Shown: positions 40,068 to 48,889 of the stretch, one piece after another
Layout: each line of letters starts with the position of its first letter
Numbering within the stretch: position 1 is the stretch's first letter
Notes under the pieces: model-generated
Told to the model about the DNA's origin: nothing
Databases searched by the model: none
What the model saw: the letters and a program-made list of their open reading frames with translations, nothing else
Assembly (NCBI RefSeq): GCF_934725225.1
Contig: NZ_CAKVAM010000003.1
Coordinates: 62,001-126,000, forward strand
DNA length: 64,000 nucleotides
Direction of reading: 5' to 3'
Origin: an uncultured Treponema sp.
Lineage (GTDB): Bacteria; Spirochaetota; Spirochaetia; Treponematales; Treponemataceae
Made by a program: the position numbers and the translations under genes

Positions 40068-41252
40068 ATGAAAATAGCAGTAGCAGGAACAGGATACGTA
40101 GGACTTTCAAACGCAATTTTGCTTTCGCAGCACAATGAAGTTTTTGCAACAGATATAATTCAGGCTAAAGTTGACTTAATAAACAGCAAAAAATCTCCAA
40201 TAATAGACAAGGAAATTGAAGAATACCTTGCAAACAAAAGGCTCAACCTTACAGCCACAACAGATGCTAATCTTGCCTACAAAGACGCTGATTTTATCAT
40301 TATTTCAACTCCAACAAACTACGACCCGGAAAAAAATTACTTTGACACTTCTTCTGTTGAATCGGTTCTAAAACTTGTAAAAGAAATAAACCCGGAAGCA
40401 ACAGTTGTAATAAAATCCACAATTCCAGTCGGCTACACTGAAAAAATCCGCGCGGAAATGGGAATTAAAAATCTTCTGTTTTCCCCGGAATTTCTTCGTG
40501 AAGGACACGCGCTTTATGACAACCTTTATCCGTCAAGAATCGTTGTAAGTTTTCCAAAAGAACAGCCGGAATTAAAAGAAAAAGCCGAGCAGTTCGCTTC
40601 ATTGCTTAAAGAAGGCGCAATCAAGGAAGACATCAAGATTCTTTACCCGAACTGCACAGAAGCAGAGGCAATCAAGCTTTTTGCAAACACATATCTTGCC
40701 TTGAGAGTCGCATATTTCAACGAGCTTGACACTTATGCGGAAGTGCGCGGGTTGGACACAAAGTCTATTATAGAAGGAATCTGCCTAGATCCAAGAATCG
40801 GAGACTTCTACAACAATCCTTCGTTCGGCTACGGCGGTTACTGTCTTCCAAAGGACACAAAGCAGCTTCTTGCAAACTACAAGGACGTTCCGCAGAATTT
40901 AATCCATGCGATTGTAGATTCAAATTCAACACGCAAAGACTTTATCGCAGAACAAATTATCGCAAAGAAGCCAAAAGCTGTGGGAGTTTACCGTCTTACA
41001 ATGAAAGCGAACAGCGACAATTTCCGCCAAAGCTCAGTTCAGGGAATTATGAAACGCGTAAAGGCAAAGGGAATTCCTGTAGTTGTCTACGAACCTTCTT
41101 ATAAGGATGATGAATTTTTCGGCTCAAAAGTAGCCAAAGACCTTTTGGAATTTAAGAAAGACTGCGATGTAATTATTTCAAACAGAATGTCTCCTGAACT
41201 TGCAGACGTAAAGGAAAAAGTCTACACAAGAGATTTGTATTCGCGCGACTAA
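40068..41252 (+). CDS. ugd: UDP-glucose 6-dehydrogenase
   Basis: This 394-residue enzyme oxidises UDP-glucose to UDP-glucuronate with NAD. The Rossmann motif GTGYVGLSNAI is at the N-terminus; SPEFLREGHAL and the GYGGYCLPKDTKQL block carry the catalytic Cys and Lys. It is a short-type Ugd. GGAGG precedes ATG 40068. It is followed by a glycosyltransferase gene 9 bases downstream, so together they probably make a surface or capsule-type polysaccharide. Confidence 0.93.
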   Translation: MKIAVAGTGYVGLSNAILLSQHNEVFATDIIQAKVDLINSKKSPIIDKEIEEYLANKRLNLTATTDANLAYKDADFIIISTPTNYDPEKNYFDTSSVESVLKLVKEINPEATVVIKSTIPVGYTEKIRAEMGIKNLLFSPEFLREGHALYDNLYPSRIVVSFPKEQPELKEKAEQFASLLKEGAIKEDIKILYPNCTEAEAIKLFANTYLALRVAYFNELDTYAEVRGLDTKSIIEGICLDPRIGDFYNNPSFGYGGYCLPKDTKQLLANYKDVPQNLIHAIVDSNSTRKDFIAEQIIAKKPKAVGVYRLTMKANSDNFRQSSVQGIMKRVKAKGIPVVVYEPSYKDDEFFGSKVAKDLLEFKKDCDVIISNRMSPELADVKEKVYTRDLYSRD

Positions 41253-41261
41253 GGCTTAAAA

Positions 41262-42317
41262 ATGATTTTAATAAACGGAAACTTTCTTTGCAGAAATCTC
41301 ACAGGAATTGAAAGATTCGCTTGGGAAACTTGCAGACAGCTGGACTTGATTGTTTCAAAAGAAGACAACATCGCGCTTTATGCTCCTGTAAACGCAAAGT
41401 CAGTTCCGGAATACAAAAACATTAAAATCATCGTGTCAAAAAAAAGCATTAAGAGCTTTCCGCTGTGGGACATGGGAACTTTTTCTTTGGCTTGCAAAAA
41501 ACTGAAGGCGACAGGACTTAACTTTTCAAACACTGCCCCGCTTGGAAAAAACTGCGGAATTTCTTTTATACATGACATTTACGCAAAGGATTTTCCACAG
41601 GACTTTAAAACATTCAAGGACAAGCTAATCAGGCTTTACTGCCGCTTAAGCTACTGGAACATCGCAAGGAACGCAAAAAAAATCATAACAGTTTCACAGT
41701 TCAGCAAGGAGCGGATTCTAAAGGCATACAAAGTTTCGCCAGAGAAAATAGAAATTGTTCCGAACGGCTGGGACCACTTTAAGTCAATAAAAGCGGACGA
41801 TTCTATATTTGAAAAGTTTCCTAAGCTTGAAAAAGGCGGCTTTTACTTTACGCTCGGAAGCCTTTCAAAGCGCAAGAATCTCAAATGGATTGTATCTTAC
41901 GCAAAAAAAAATCCACAGGAAAAGTTTGCGGTTTCTGGAAAGGCAATATCAGGGCTTGTTCCAAAGGAGCTTGAAGACTTGCAGAGCCTTCCAAACGTAA
42001 CTCTTTTAGGCTACGTAACAGACGGACAGGTAAAATCGCTGATGGAAAACTGCAAGGCGTTTGTTTTTCCTTCTTATTATGAAGGATTTGGAATTCCGCC
42101 GCTTGAAGCTCTTTCCTGCAAAGCAAAAATAATAATCTCAAAGTCAGCAAGCCTTCCTGAAATATACGGAAATTCCGCCCATTACATTGAATGGAACAAC
42201 ACGGACTGCAATTTAAACGAGATTCTAAAGGAAAAGACAGAATCCGCAGAAAGAATCCTCGAAAAGTACACATACAAGAATTCCGCGGAAATTCTAAAAA
42301 AAATCCTAAGAAATTAA
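41262..42317 (+). CDS. Glycosyltransferase, GT4 (group 1) family
   Basis: This 351-residue GT-B protein has NFSNTAPLG and ISFIHDIYAKDFP, the central KIITVSQFSKERI and VPNGWDH, and the C-terminal SYYEGFGIPPLEALSCKAKIIISKSASLPEIYG block, which carries the E-x7-E motif of retaining GT4 enzymes. The donor is probably a nucleotide sugar; the upstream UDP-glucose dehydrogenase suggests a glucuronate-containing polymer. It has no transmembrane segment. Confidence 0.85.
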   Translation: MILINGNFLCRNLTGIERFAWETCRQLDLIVSKEDNIALYAPVNAKSVPEYKNIKIIVSKKSIKSFPLWDMGTFSLACKKLKATGLNFSNTAPLGKNCGISFIHDIYAKDFPQDFKTFKDKLIRLYCRLSYWNIARNAKKIITVSQFSKERILKAYKVSPEKIEIVPNGWDHFKSIKADDSIFEKFPKLEKGGFYFTLGSLSKRKNLKWIVSYAKKNPQEKFAVSGKAISGLVPKELEDLQSLPNVTLLGYVTDGQVKSLMENCKAFVFPSYYEGFGIPPLEALSCKAKIIISKSASLPEIYGNSAHYIEWNNTDCNLNEILKEKTESAERILEKYTYKNSAEILKKILRN

Positions 42318-42328
42318 AAAAAAAACGC

Positions 42329-42356
42329 TAAAGTTAAACTTACATTGTGCCGATGA
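42329..42356 (+). promoter_or_regulatory. Sigma-28-type promoter of the first flaB gene
   Basis: TAAA (42329-42332) and GCCGATGA (42349-42356), spacer 16, match TAAA-N15-GCCGATAA closely. The leader would be about 150 bases. Confidence 0.65.
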
Positions 42357-42415
42357 TTATATTGAAAAACCATGGCTGTTCAACTTCGTAGAAGACATCA
42401 GCCAGGCTATTCAAT

Positions 42416-42467
42416 GTAAAAGATTGCAGATGTAGCCTTGTAATACAGATGTAGTCTTTTACAGTTT
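42416..42467 (+). other. Leader hairpin with CAGATGTAG direct repeats in the flaB 5' UTR
   Basis: GTAAAAGA and TCTTTTAC close a stem around two direct CAGATGTAG copies. It lies upstream of the GGA hairpins near the start codon. Confidence 0.5.
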
Positions 42468-42468
42468 T

Positions 42469-42515
42469 AGACCGAAAGGATTTGGTCTTTATAATTCCAT
42501 GGAGGAAAAATATGG
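42469..42515 (+). promoter_or_regulatory. Two GGA-loop hairpins over the flaB ribosome site, candidate CsrA site
   Basis: Hairpin 1: AGACC (42469-42473), loop GAAAGGATTT, GGTCT (42484-42488). Hairpin 2: CCAT (42497-42500), loop with GGAGG (the ribosome site), ATGG (42512-42515, including the start codon). GGA in a hairpin loop is the CsrA recognition feature; two adjacent sites would allow dimer bridging. The second stem is only 4 bp. Confidence 0.55.
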
Positions 42516-43372
42516 TCATCAACCACAACATGTCCGCAATGTTTTCAAACCGTTCTTTAGGAGTAACTCAGGGTTCACTCACAAAGGATATGGAGAAACT
42601 TTCTTCTGGCCAGAGAATCAACCGCGCTGGAGACGACGCTTCAGGACTCGCAGTTTCTGAAAAAATGAGATCTCAGATCCGCGGATTGAACCAGGCTTCA
42701 AGAAACGCAGCAAACGGAATCAGCTTCATTCAGACAACTGAAGGATATTTGCAGGAAACTACAGACATCATTCAGCGCATCCGCGAACTTGCAGTTCAGG
42801 CTTCAAACGGAATTTATTCAGATGAAGACAGAATGCAGATTCAGGTTGAAGTAAGCCAGCTCGTAGCAGAAGTAGACCGCATCGCTTCTCAGGCGCAATT
42901 CAACGGTATGAACATGCTCACAGGAAGATTTGCACAGGCTACTGGAGAAAACACTCCTACAGCTTCTATGTGGCTCCACATCGGCGCAAACATGGATCAG
43001 CGTATGTCTGTTTTCATCGGAACTATGACAGCTGCCGCTCTCGGAATGAGAGAAATCGGAACTGAAGAAGTTATGACAATTGCGGCTCCAAGTGATGCCA
43101 ACCGCGCAATCGGAACTCTTGATGAAGCTCTTAAAATCATCAACAAGCAGAGAGCAGACCTTGGCGCATACCAGAACCGCCTTGACTATGCTGTAAAGGG
43201 ACTTGATATTGCCGCTGAAAATACACAGGCATCTGAATCAAGAATCCGCGACACAGACATGGCTTCTGCGATGGTAGAATTCACCAAGAACCAGGTATTG
43301 TCACAGTCTGGAATTGCAATGCTCGCTCAGGCTAACAGCCAGTCACAAAGCGTCTTGTCTTTGCTCCAATAG
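42512..43372 (+). CDS. flaB: Periplasmic flagellin core protein FlaB
   Basis: This 286-residue protein is of normal length for treponemal FlaB core flagellins (D0-D1 domains only, no variable D2-D3). The N-terminus MVINHNMSAMFSNRSLG and the ELSSGQRINRAGDDASGLAVSEKMRSQIRGLNQA-type block are followed by the C-terminal IRDTDMASAMVEFTKNQVLSQSGIAMLAQAN block, both classic. No signal peptide: it is exported by the flagellar type III machinery. ATG 42512 has GGAGG upstream (the earlier in-frame codon at 42482 is rejected). The order flaB, flaB, flaG, fliD is as in T. pallidum. Confidence 0.97.
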   Translation: MVINHNMSAMFSNRSLGVTQGSLTKDMEKLSSGQRINRAGDDASGLAVSEKMRSQIRGLNQASRNAANGISFIQTTEGYLQETTDIIQRIRELAVQASNGIYSDEDRMQIQVEVSQLVAEVDRIASQAQFNGMNMLTGRFAQATGENTPTASMWLHIGANMDQRMSVFIGTMTAAALGMREIGTEEVMTIAAPSDANRAIGTLDEALKIINKQRADLGAYQNRLDYAVKGLDIAAENTQASESRIRDTDMASAMVEFTKNQVLSQSGIAMLAQANSQSQSVLSLLQ

Positions 43373-43389
43373 TGTGATATACTGAATAC

Positions 43390-43419
43390 AAAGAGCATGG
43401 AATTTTCTATGCTCTTTGC
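43390..43419 (+). other. Strong stem-loop after the first flaB gene
   Basis: CAAAGAGCAT pairs with ATGCTCTTTG without a T-run behind it: likely mRNA-stabilising or weak terminator. The 347-base gap 43373-43719 holds this and the leader structure of the second flaB. Confidence 0.6.
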
Positions 43420-43556
43420 CGTTTGCAGGTTTGATTTACACTTCAACTTTGCTTTCTTTTGAATCTTTCCCGCAAAAACAGCTGTGCTTTTAGACACGGC
43501 TTCGCTTCGTTTTAGAAGCTGATCTTTGAAAATTCTGTTTTCCATGATTGTCTGTA

Positions 43557-43616
43557 ACAGCATAGACGGTTGCTTAAATTTTTTACAAGGGAAATAAAAG
43601 CAACGGTTCCTGCTGT
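43557..43616 (+). other. Leader stem-loop of the second flaB gene
   Basis: ACAGCA/TGCTGT and GTTGCTT/AAGCAAC form two collinear stems with an internal 6x6 loop; the apical loop contains AAGGGAA. It lies about 100 bases before the start codon. No clear sigma-28 promoter is seen in this gap. Confidence 0.6.
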
Positions 43617-43719
43617 ACAAGGTCTAAAACTTCTGCCGGGGGCGCAAAAACCAGCGGAAAGCCTTTACAGACGGGCATTTTGCATGATGCATTATGTACG
43701 ATTCATGGAGGACATTATT

Positions 43720-44574
43720 ATGGTCATTAATCACAACATGAGCTCAATGTTTGCAAACCGCACATTGGGAGTTTCTAATTCCCAGTTGATGGGCAACATT
43801 GAAAGACTTAGCTCAGGCGAAAAAATCAACCGCGCTGGAGACGACGCTTCAGGACTTGCAGTATCTGAAAAGATGCGCAGCCAGATCCGCGGACTCAACC
43901 AGGCTAACAGAAACATTCAGAACGGAGTTTCTTTCATTCAGGCAACAGAAGGATACTTGCAGGAAACTACAGACATTCTTCAGAGAATCCGCGAGCTTTC
44001 AGTTCAGTCTGCAAACGGAATCTACAGCGATGAAGACCGCATGCAGATTCAGGTTGAAGTTTCTCAGCTTGTAGCAGAAGTAGACCGCATTGCTTCACAA
44101 GCTCAGTTCAATGGAATGAACCTTCTTACAGGACGTTTTGCAGAGAATTCTGTAACAAACAATGTAATGACATTCCAGGTTGGCGCTAACATGGATCAGA
44201 GAGTAACAGCTTTCATTGGAACAATGACAGCACAGGCTCTTGGTCTTAAGGGAACTCAGGGTACTGACGAACAGATAAGCATTTCTACTCCAGATACAGC
44301 TAATATGGCTATCGGAGCAATTGATGCAGCTCTTAAATCAGTTTCACGCCAGAGAGCAGACCTTGGCGCATACCAGAACCGCTTTGAAATGGCTTCTAAC
44401 GGTATCGCTGTTGCAGCAGAAAATATGCAGGGCGCAGAATCAGGAATCCGCGACACTGACATGGCTGCTGAAATGGTTGAGTACACAAAGAATTCTATTC
44501 TTGCTCAGTCAGGAACAGCAATGCTTGCTCAGGCAAACAGCCAGTCACAGAACGTATTGGCTTTGCTTCAGTAG
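43720..44574 (+). CDS. flaB: Periplasmic flagellin core protein FlaB, second gene
   Basis: This 284-residue protein is very similar to the first FlaB, with the same conserved ends (MVINHNMSSMFANRTLG; IRDTDMAAEMVEYTKNSILAQSGTAMLAQAN) and more change in the middle (about residues 130-200). It is probably equivalent to FlaB3 of T. pallidum by position. CATGGAGG is before the ATG, resembling the first gene, but a strong GGA-loop hairpin like that at 42469 is not evident. Treponemal filaments contain several FlaB proteins plus a FlaA sheath (not in this window). Confidence 0.95.
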   Translation: MVINHNMSSMFANRTLGVSNSQLMGNIERLSSGEKINRAGDDASGLAVSEKMRSQIRGLNQANRNIQNGVSFIQATEGYLQETTDILQRIRELSVQSANGIYSDEDRMQIQVEVSQLVAEVDRIASQAQFNGMNLLTGRFAENSVTNNVMTFQVGANMDQRVTAFIGTMTAQALGLKGTQGTDEQISISTPDTANMAIGAIDAALKSVSRQRADLGAYQNRFEMASNGIAVAAENMQGAESGIRDTDMAAEMVEYTKNSILAQSGTAMLAQANSQSQNVLALLQ

Positions 44575-44656
44575 TATTAAAATAACGGCGCAAGCTGTAA
44601 CCGTGTTTTCTGAATAAGAGAAATCTGGATGTCTTCTTTTAGACAGCAAGCACGTA

Positions 44657-44700
44657 AGAGTGAGGAGGGGTGCGCCCCCTTCCCCTCTCTTCTTTTTTAT
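44657..44700 (+). terminator. GC-rich terminator of the second flaB gene
   Basis: AGAG, GAGG, GGGG then loop TGCG, CCCC, and CTCTCT with minor mismatches, followed by TTTTTTATTTTT. It is much richer in G+C than the surroundings. Confidence 0.8.
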
Positions 44701-44719
44701 TTTTCAGGAGGAAATGTCC

Positions 44720-45097
44720 ATGAATACAATCAGTATGAATGGTCAGACGATGGCAATGGATGGCCAAAAAGTCTACAACGCTTTCTCTCCGCAAAAAGGA
44801 GAAGCAAAGGTTTCTGTAAAAGGAACTTTGCCAAATTCAGCTTCGGAAGTGCTTCAAAACTTTGAAGCGAATCAGGCAGATTTGGAAGCGTCAGTGCAGG
44901 AACTTCAGCGTCTTTCTGACATTGTTACAGGCCACAAACTGCATTTCAATGTAAATGACGAGCTTAACAGAGTTGTTGTAACAGTTGTAGACGCATCAAC
45001 AAACGAAATTATCCGGGAAATACCGTCAAAAGATATACAGAGAATTCAGGCAAGAATGAAACATGCCATCGGTGTACTTTTTGATGAAATGATTTAA
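44720..45097 (+). CDS. flaG: FlaG-family protein
   Basis: This 125-residue protein has the FlaG-type C-terminus: LEASVQELQRLSDIVTGHKLHFNVNDELNRVVVTVVDASTNEIIREIPSKDIQRIQARM, ending in a short helix. FlaG proteins accompany flagellin and FliD and influence filament length. AGGAGG is present 6 bases before ATG 44720; an ATG two codons earlier is too close to it. The stop codon shares one base with the fliD start (TAATG). Confidence 0.88.
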   Translation: MNTISMNGQTMAMDGQKVYNAFSPQKGEAKVSVKGTLPNSASEVLQNFEANQADLEASVQELQRLSDIVTGHKLHFNVNDELNRVVVTVVDASTNEIIREIPSKDIQRIQARMKHAIGVLFDEMI

Positions 45098-47178
45098 TGG
45101 CAGACGGACTGAACATACCAGGCGTAAGCGACAAATACAAAACAAACGATCTCGTTGAATCCTTAATGGAAGTCGAGCGGATTCCTTTAAAGCGTGAGGA
45201 GTCCAATCTTGAGACGTATAAAAAACAGCAGGACGCCTGGCGTGGAGTCAACCAGAAAATGTCTTCTCTGCGCGACAGTGTAAAAAGCCTCTACTCTTTT
45301 GAAAATCCATTCAGCAACAGACTTTCATCTTCTTCGGAAGAATATGCGGTAACAGCAGATGCAGGACGCGAAGCAGAATTCGGCTCATTTAAAATAGAAG
45401 TTCTTCAGCCTGCCGCATCAGACAGATTTTTAAGCGAAGAAATAGACAGCGATATGCAGGTGGCTCCGGGAAAATACACTTATTCCGTCGGAGAAAAAAA
45501 AATCGACTTTAACTGGAAAGGCGGAAAACTCAACGACTTTGTTACTGCCTTGAACCGCCGCGGAAACGACACAATAAAAGCAAGCCTGATTGGTGTAAGC
45601 GCAAATAAAAAATCACTTCTAATTGAAAGCCTAAAGACAGGGAAAGAAAACCGCCTTGTATTTGAAAATCAGGCTCTTGATTTTGCAAAAAAAACTGGCA
45701 TGATTTCTTCTGCAAAAGCGGAAACCACGACTTTAAAATATTCCTCGCTTTCTGCAAAAACGCCGGAAACAAAAGACGAAATTCAGCAGGAAAATATTCC
45801 GGCAATTTCAAAAAGCAAAGTAAAGGCAAGCGGAAACGAAATTACAATAGAGCCAAGAGGCGGATTTGAGCTTGACCTTCCGTCTTCGATAAGAAAAAAT
45901 TCTGGAAAAATAGAATTCTCTTTTACCGAAAAAAAAGTTCAGGACATAACAGAAGAAACTGTCCAGCTTCCAAAAGAAAGCCTTGAGCTTCCGACTCCGC
46001 TGAGCGTTACTTATGAAGGAATCAGCGTGTTCAACAACCCAAGCGACTCTACCCTTCCGCCGGCGCAAGAACAGCAGGAGCAAAAATCGCAGCCAGTTGA
46101 AATTTCAAGCAGCCAAGTGTTTTTTATAAAGGATTCGGACGGAAACGAAAAACCGGTTGATTTAAAATATTTTTCAAAAGATTCGAGCGGAAAAACAAAA
46201 GTTTCTGTGAGCATTTCGGACTTTCCAAATGCACAGTCGCTTGTTGTAAGAAATTCAAACACAGGCAAAGAAATTTCAATGACTTCACCGCTCTACTTTG
46301 ATGAAAAAAAATCACTTGGATTTGAGCCTAAGAACGCAATTTCAACAGCGCAGGACGCAAAGCTAAAGTACGAAGGAATCACAATAAGCCGCCCGACAAA
46401 CGACATTGACGACATTGTTCCAAACGTTACCCTTCACGTCCATGAAAAAACAGAAAAGCCCGCGAACATAAAAATTGAGCCGGACACAGAATCCGCGAAG
46501 GACGCAATTATAACTTTTGTGGGCAAATACAATCAGGCGGTTGCGGAAATGAATATCCTTTCTATTAACAAGCCTGAAATTGTTTCCGAGCTTGACTACC
46601 TTTCTTCGGATGAGCAAGACAAAGCTTACGAGCGGCTTGGAATGTTCCAAGGGGATTTTACTCTTACAAACGGAAAATCATCCTTGCAGCAGATTGTTTC
46701 TTCAAACTACAGATTTTCTGATGACGCAGCTGTTACAATGCTTTCGCAGATTGGCGTTTCCACAAATGCGAGCGGAGGCGCAAGAGGCTACAGTCCTTCC
46801 CAGATGCGCGGCTACCTTGAAGTCGATGAAAAAAAACTTGATGAAAGTTTAAAGTCAAATTTAAATCAAATAAAAAATTTATTTGGATACGATTCAGACG
46901 GCGACTTGATTATTGACGATGGAATCGGTTTCAAGATTGACAGGCAGCTTACTTCCTGGGTTCAGTCAGGCGGAATAATTTCATCAAAAACGAATTCACT
47001 TGAAACTCAGATAAAAAATTCAAATTCAAAAATCACGCGGCTTCAAACTCAGCTGGACAGAAAAGAAGCTGACCTTAAACGCAAATACGCAAACATGGAA
47101 GGCACGCTGAACAGCCTTGAAAGCCAGCAGTCCACAATGCAGAATTTTTCAAATCAAAATAACGGCAGAAACAGATAG
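45097..47178 (+). CDS. fliD: Flagellar filament cap protein FliD (HAP2)
   Basis: This 693-residue protein has the FliD N-terminal domain (IPGVSDKYKTNDLVESLMEVERIPLKREESNLETYKKQQDAW) and the C-terminal coiled coil (LETQIKNSNSKITRLQTQLDRKEADLKRKYANMEGTLNSLESQQSTMQNF). The middle is long and Lys/Ser-rich, with a Pro/Gln-rich linker (PAQEQQEQKSQPVE). It caps the growing filament in the periplasm and folds flagellin subunits. It is translationally coupled to flaG. Confidence 0.93.
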   Translation: MADGLNIPGVSDKYKTNDLVESLMEVERIPLKREESNLETYKKQQDAWRGVNQKMSSLRDSVKSLYSFENPFSNRLSSSSEEYAVTADAGREAEFGSFKIEVLQPAASDRFLSEEIDSDMQVAPGKYTYSVGEKKIDFNWKGGKLNDFVTALNRRGNDTIKASLIGVSANKKSLLIESLKTGKENRLVFENQALDFAKKTGMISSAKAETTTLKYSSLSAKTPETKDEIQQENIPAISKSKVKASGNEITIEPRGGFELDLPSSIRKNSGKIEFSFTEKKVQDITEETVQLPKESLELPTPLSVTYEGISVFNNPSDSTLPPAQEQQEQKSQPVEISSSQVFFIKDSDGNEKPVDLKYFSKDSSGKTKVSVSISDFPNAQSLVVRNSNTGKEISMTSPLYFDEKKSLGFEPKNAISTAQDAKLKYEGITISRPTNDIDDIVPNVTLHVHEKTEKPANIKIEPDTESAKDAIITFVGKYNQAVAEMNILSINKPEIVSELDYLSSDEQDKAYERLGMFQGDFTLTNGKSSLQQIVSSNYRFSDDAAVTMLSQIGVSTNASGGARGYSPSQMRGYLEVDEKKLDESLKSNLNQIKNLFGYDSDGDLIIDDGIGFKIDRQLTSWVQSGGIISSKTNSLETQIKNSNSKITRLQTQLDRKEADLKRKYANMEGTLNSLESQQSTMQNFSNQNNGRNR

Positions 47179-47187
47179 GAGAAAAAC

Positions 47188-47787
47188 ATGAAACTTTTTG
47201 TAAACGGTGAAAAAATAGACATTACACTTGAAGATGAAAAAACAGTCGGCGAAGTTTTAAAGTCATTTGAAAAAGAAGCTGAAAAAAGCGAAGCCACAAC
47301 AATCGGCATTTTTCTAAACGGAAAAAAAGTTCTCGCAGATGATTTTGACGAGGCTTCAAAAACTCCGCTTGAAGAAAATACAAAAATCGAGCTTACAGTT
47401 TTAAGCAAGCAGGACGTAATCGATTCCCTTGGAAAATCAAAAGAAAAATTTTCTTTGCTTGCACAAAAGCTTCCAGAAGTTCCGGTTTCGCTTCAAGGCG
47501 GAAAAGATAAAGAGGCAAACTCTGTAATTGCAGAACTTGCAGAAGCAATTGACGACTTTTGCCATACAGCGGCTTTGAGCGCATTGTTCCCGGAAGTATA
47601 TTCAAGCATTGTAATAGACGGAAAAAGTGTTACAGAATTTTTTGAAGAATTTGCGCCGATTGCAGCGGATTTTGAGCAGTCGCTTGAAACAAAAGACACT
47701 GTAACTTCAGGAGACTTGTGCGAATACGAAATTGCGCCGCGTCTTGAGCTTATTGCAAAGGCTATAGAGGACGGCCTCAAAAAGTAA
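47188..47787 (+). CDS. Conserved-type protein between fliD and pilZ, possible filament chaperone
   Basis: This is a 199-residue acidic protein. Residues 1-75 look like a ubiquitin-like beta-grasp fold (KLFVNGEKIDITLEDEKTVGEVL ... IGIFLNGKKVLADDF ... ENTKIELTVLS). The rest (about 75-199) is helical and acidic, ending with YEIAPRLELIAKAIEDGLKK. No known family is recognised. It sits 10 bases after fliD, where fliS is often found in other bacteria, and no fliS-like gene is visible; a role as an export chaperone or regulator is a positional guess. Confidence 0.6.
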   Translation: MKLFVNGEKIDITLEDEKTVGEVLKSFEKEAEKSEATTIGIFLNGKKVLADDFDEASKTPLEENTKIELTVLSKQDVIDSLGKSKEKFSLLAQKLPEVPVSLQGGKDKEANSVIAELAEAIDDFCHTAALSALFPEVYSSIVIDGKSVTEFFEEFAPIAADFEQSLETKDTVTSGDLCEYEIAPRLELIAKAIEDGLKK

Positions 47788-47792
47788 AAATT

Positions 47793-48869
47793 ATGGACAC
47801 AGGCTCACCTATTGAAGCTCGTCTTGCTTCAGGCGGATTCGTATATTCTTTTGTCGCATTTTTTCTTGTTATAGCAGTAGTTCTTGCAGTTTTGTATTTT
47901 ATATATTTGAAATACAAGGCGTTCACAAAATCAAAAAAATGGATTGAAGCAAACAAGAACAGAGAAACTAAATTTTCAGATGTAAGAAAAATTTCGCATG
48001 AAGCAAATCTTGACAGCACAGAAAAAAAACTGCTCTGGAGCATCTGCAAAACACATCATGCGCGCAACATTCAGTTTTCTTACCGCTCGGAAAATGAAAT
48101 GCAAAATCTTTTTAAATCCGAATTCCAAAGGATGAATGCGCAGAATCCGCGGAACGAAGAAAAGATTTCAGTTTTGTTTTCATTAAGGTACAAGCTCGAA
48201 AAGCTTTATGACAGAAAACATTCTATAACTTCAACAAAATATTTAAGGCCGGGACAGCAAATAAGAATTTTGGACGAAAACCGCAATCCGCATGACGCAA
48301 CAGTTCAAAAAAATACGCCGGAAGGTTTTTACGTAGAAATTTCCGCGGAACTAAAAAACTTCAAGCCCAAGCCTCTTTCAAAGTTTATGATAAATTTTTC
48401 TTCTGCGACAGGAATGCTTTACCAATGCGTTGTAATGGCGGCGCGCTACGAAGATATTCCAAACGGAAAAGAGCTTCTTCTTATAACGCATTCTTCAACG
48501 CTCAAAGTTATCCAAAAGCGAATGACAAAGCGGCAGGGAACAACCATTGAATGTCTTTTTTCCGCAGTAAAGGAAGTGAAAGCCGGGCGAAAAACAAAAT
48601 TTGAAGTTCAGCAAAAAAAGTACATGGGAACATTCATTGACATTTCCGCAGGCGGATGCAAAATTTCATGCGGACTTCCGATTTCAAAGAATCAGTACAT
48701 TCAGCTTTATTTTAAGCTTCCGGGAATAATTGAGCATCAGGCGCAAGGTCTTATTGTAAAGACAAAAAAATCCGTGGACGAAAAAACATTTGTGCTGTAC
48801 ATTAAATTTACCGATATTAATATAGCTGCAAGAAATGATATTTATGCCGCGATTTATGATTATTTTTGA
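47793..48869 (+). CDS. PilZ-domain membrane protein (c-di-GMP receptor)
   Basis: This 358-residue protein has one N-terminal membrane segment (about residues 15-40, FVYSFVAFFLVIAVVLAVLYFIYL) and, at the end, a PilZ domain with the RxxxR motif (QKRMTKRQG) and DISAGGC, the D-x-S-x-x-G motif. Between is a domain of mixed fold. It binds c-di-GMP and probably changes motor or filament function, as PilZ proteins next to flagellar genes often do. There is no own ribosome site; the start is 6 bases after the preceding stop. Confidence 0.9.
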   Translation: MDTGSPIEARLASGGFVYSFVAFFLVIAVVLAVLYFIYLKYKAFTKSKKWIEANKNRETKFSDVRKISHEANLDSTEKKLLWSICKTHHARNIQFSYRSENEMQNLFKSEFQRMNAQNPRNEEKISVLFSLRYKLEKLYDRKHSITSTKYLRPGQQIRILDENRNPHDATVQKNTPEGFYVEISAELKNFKPKPLSKFMINFSSATGMLYQCVVMAARYEDIPNGKELLLITHSSTLKVIQKRMTKRQGTTIECLFSAVKEVKAGRKTKFEVQQKKYMGTFIDISAGGCKISCGLPISKNQYIQLYFKLPGIIEHQAQGLIVKTKKSVDEKTFVLYIKFTDINIAARNDIYAAIYDYF

Positions 48870-48889
48870 GCTTGGAATTTGATTGCATT

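Noticed and set aside
45542..46315. Antisense frames in fliD
   Set aside because: The translations are Phe/Leu/Ser-rich shadows of a Lys-rich coding strand, without ribosome sites.
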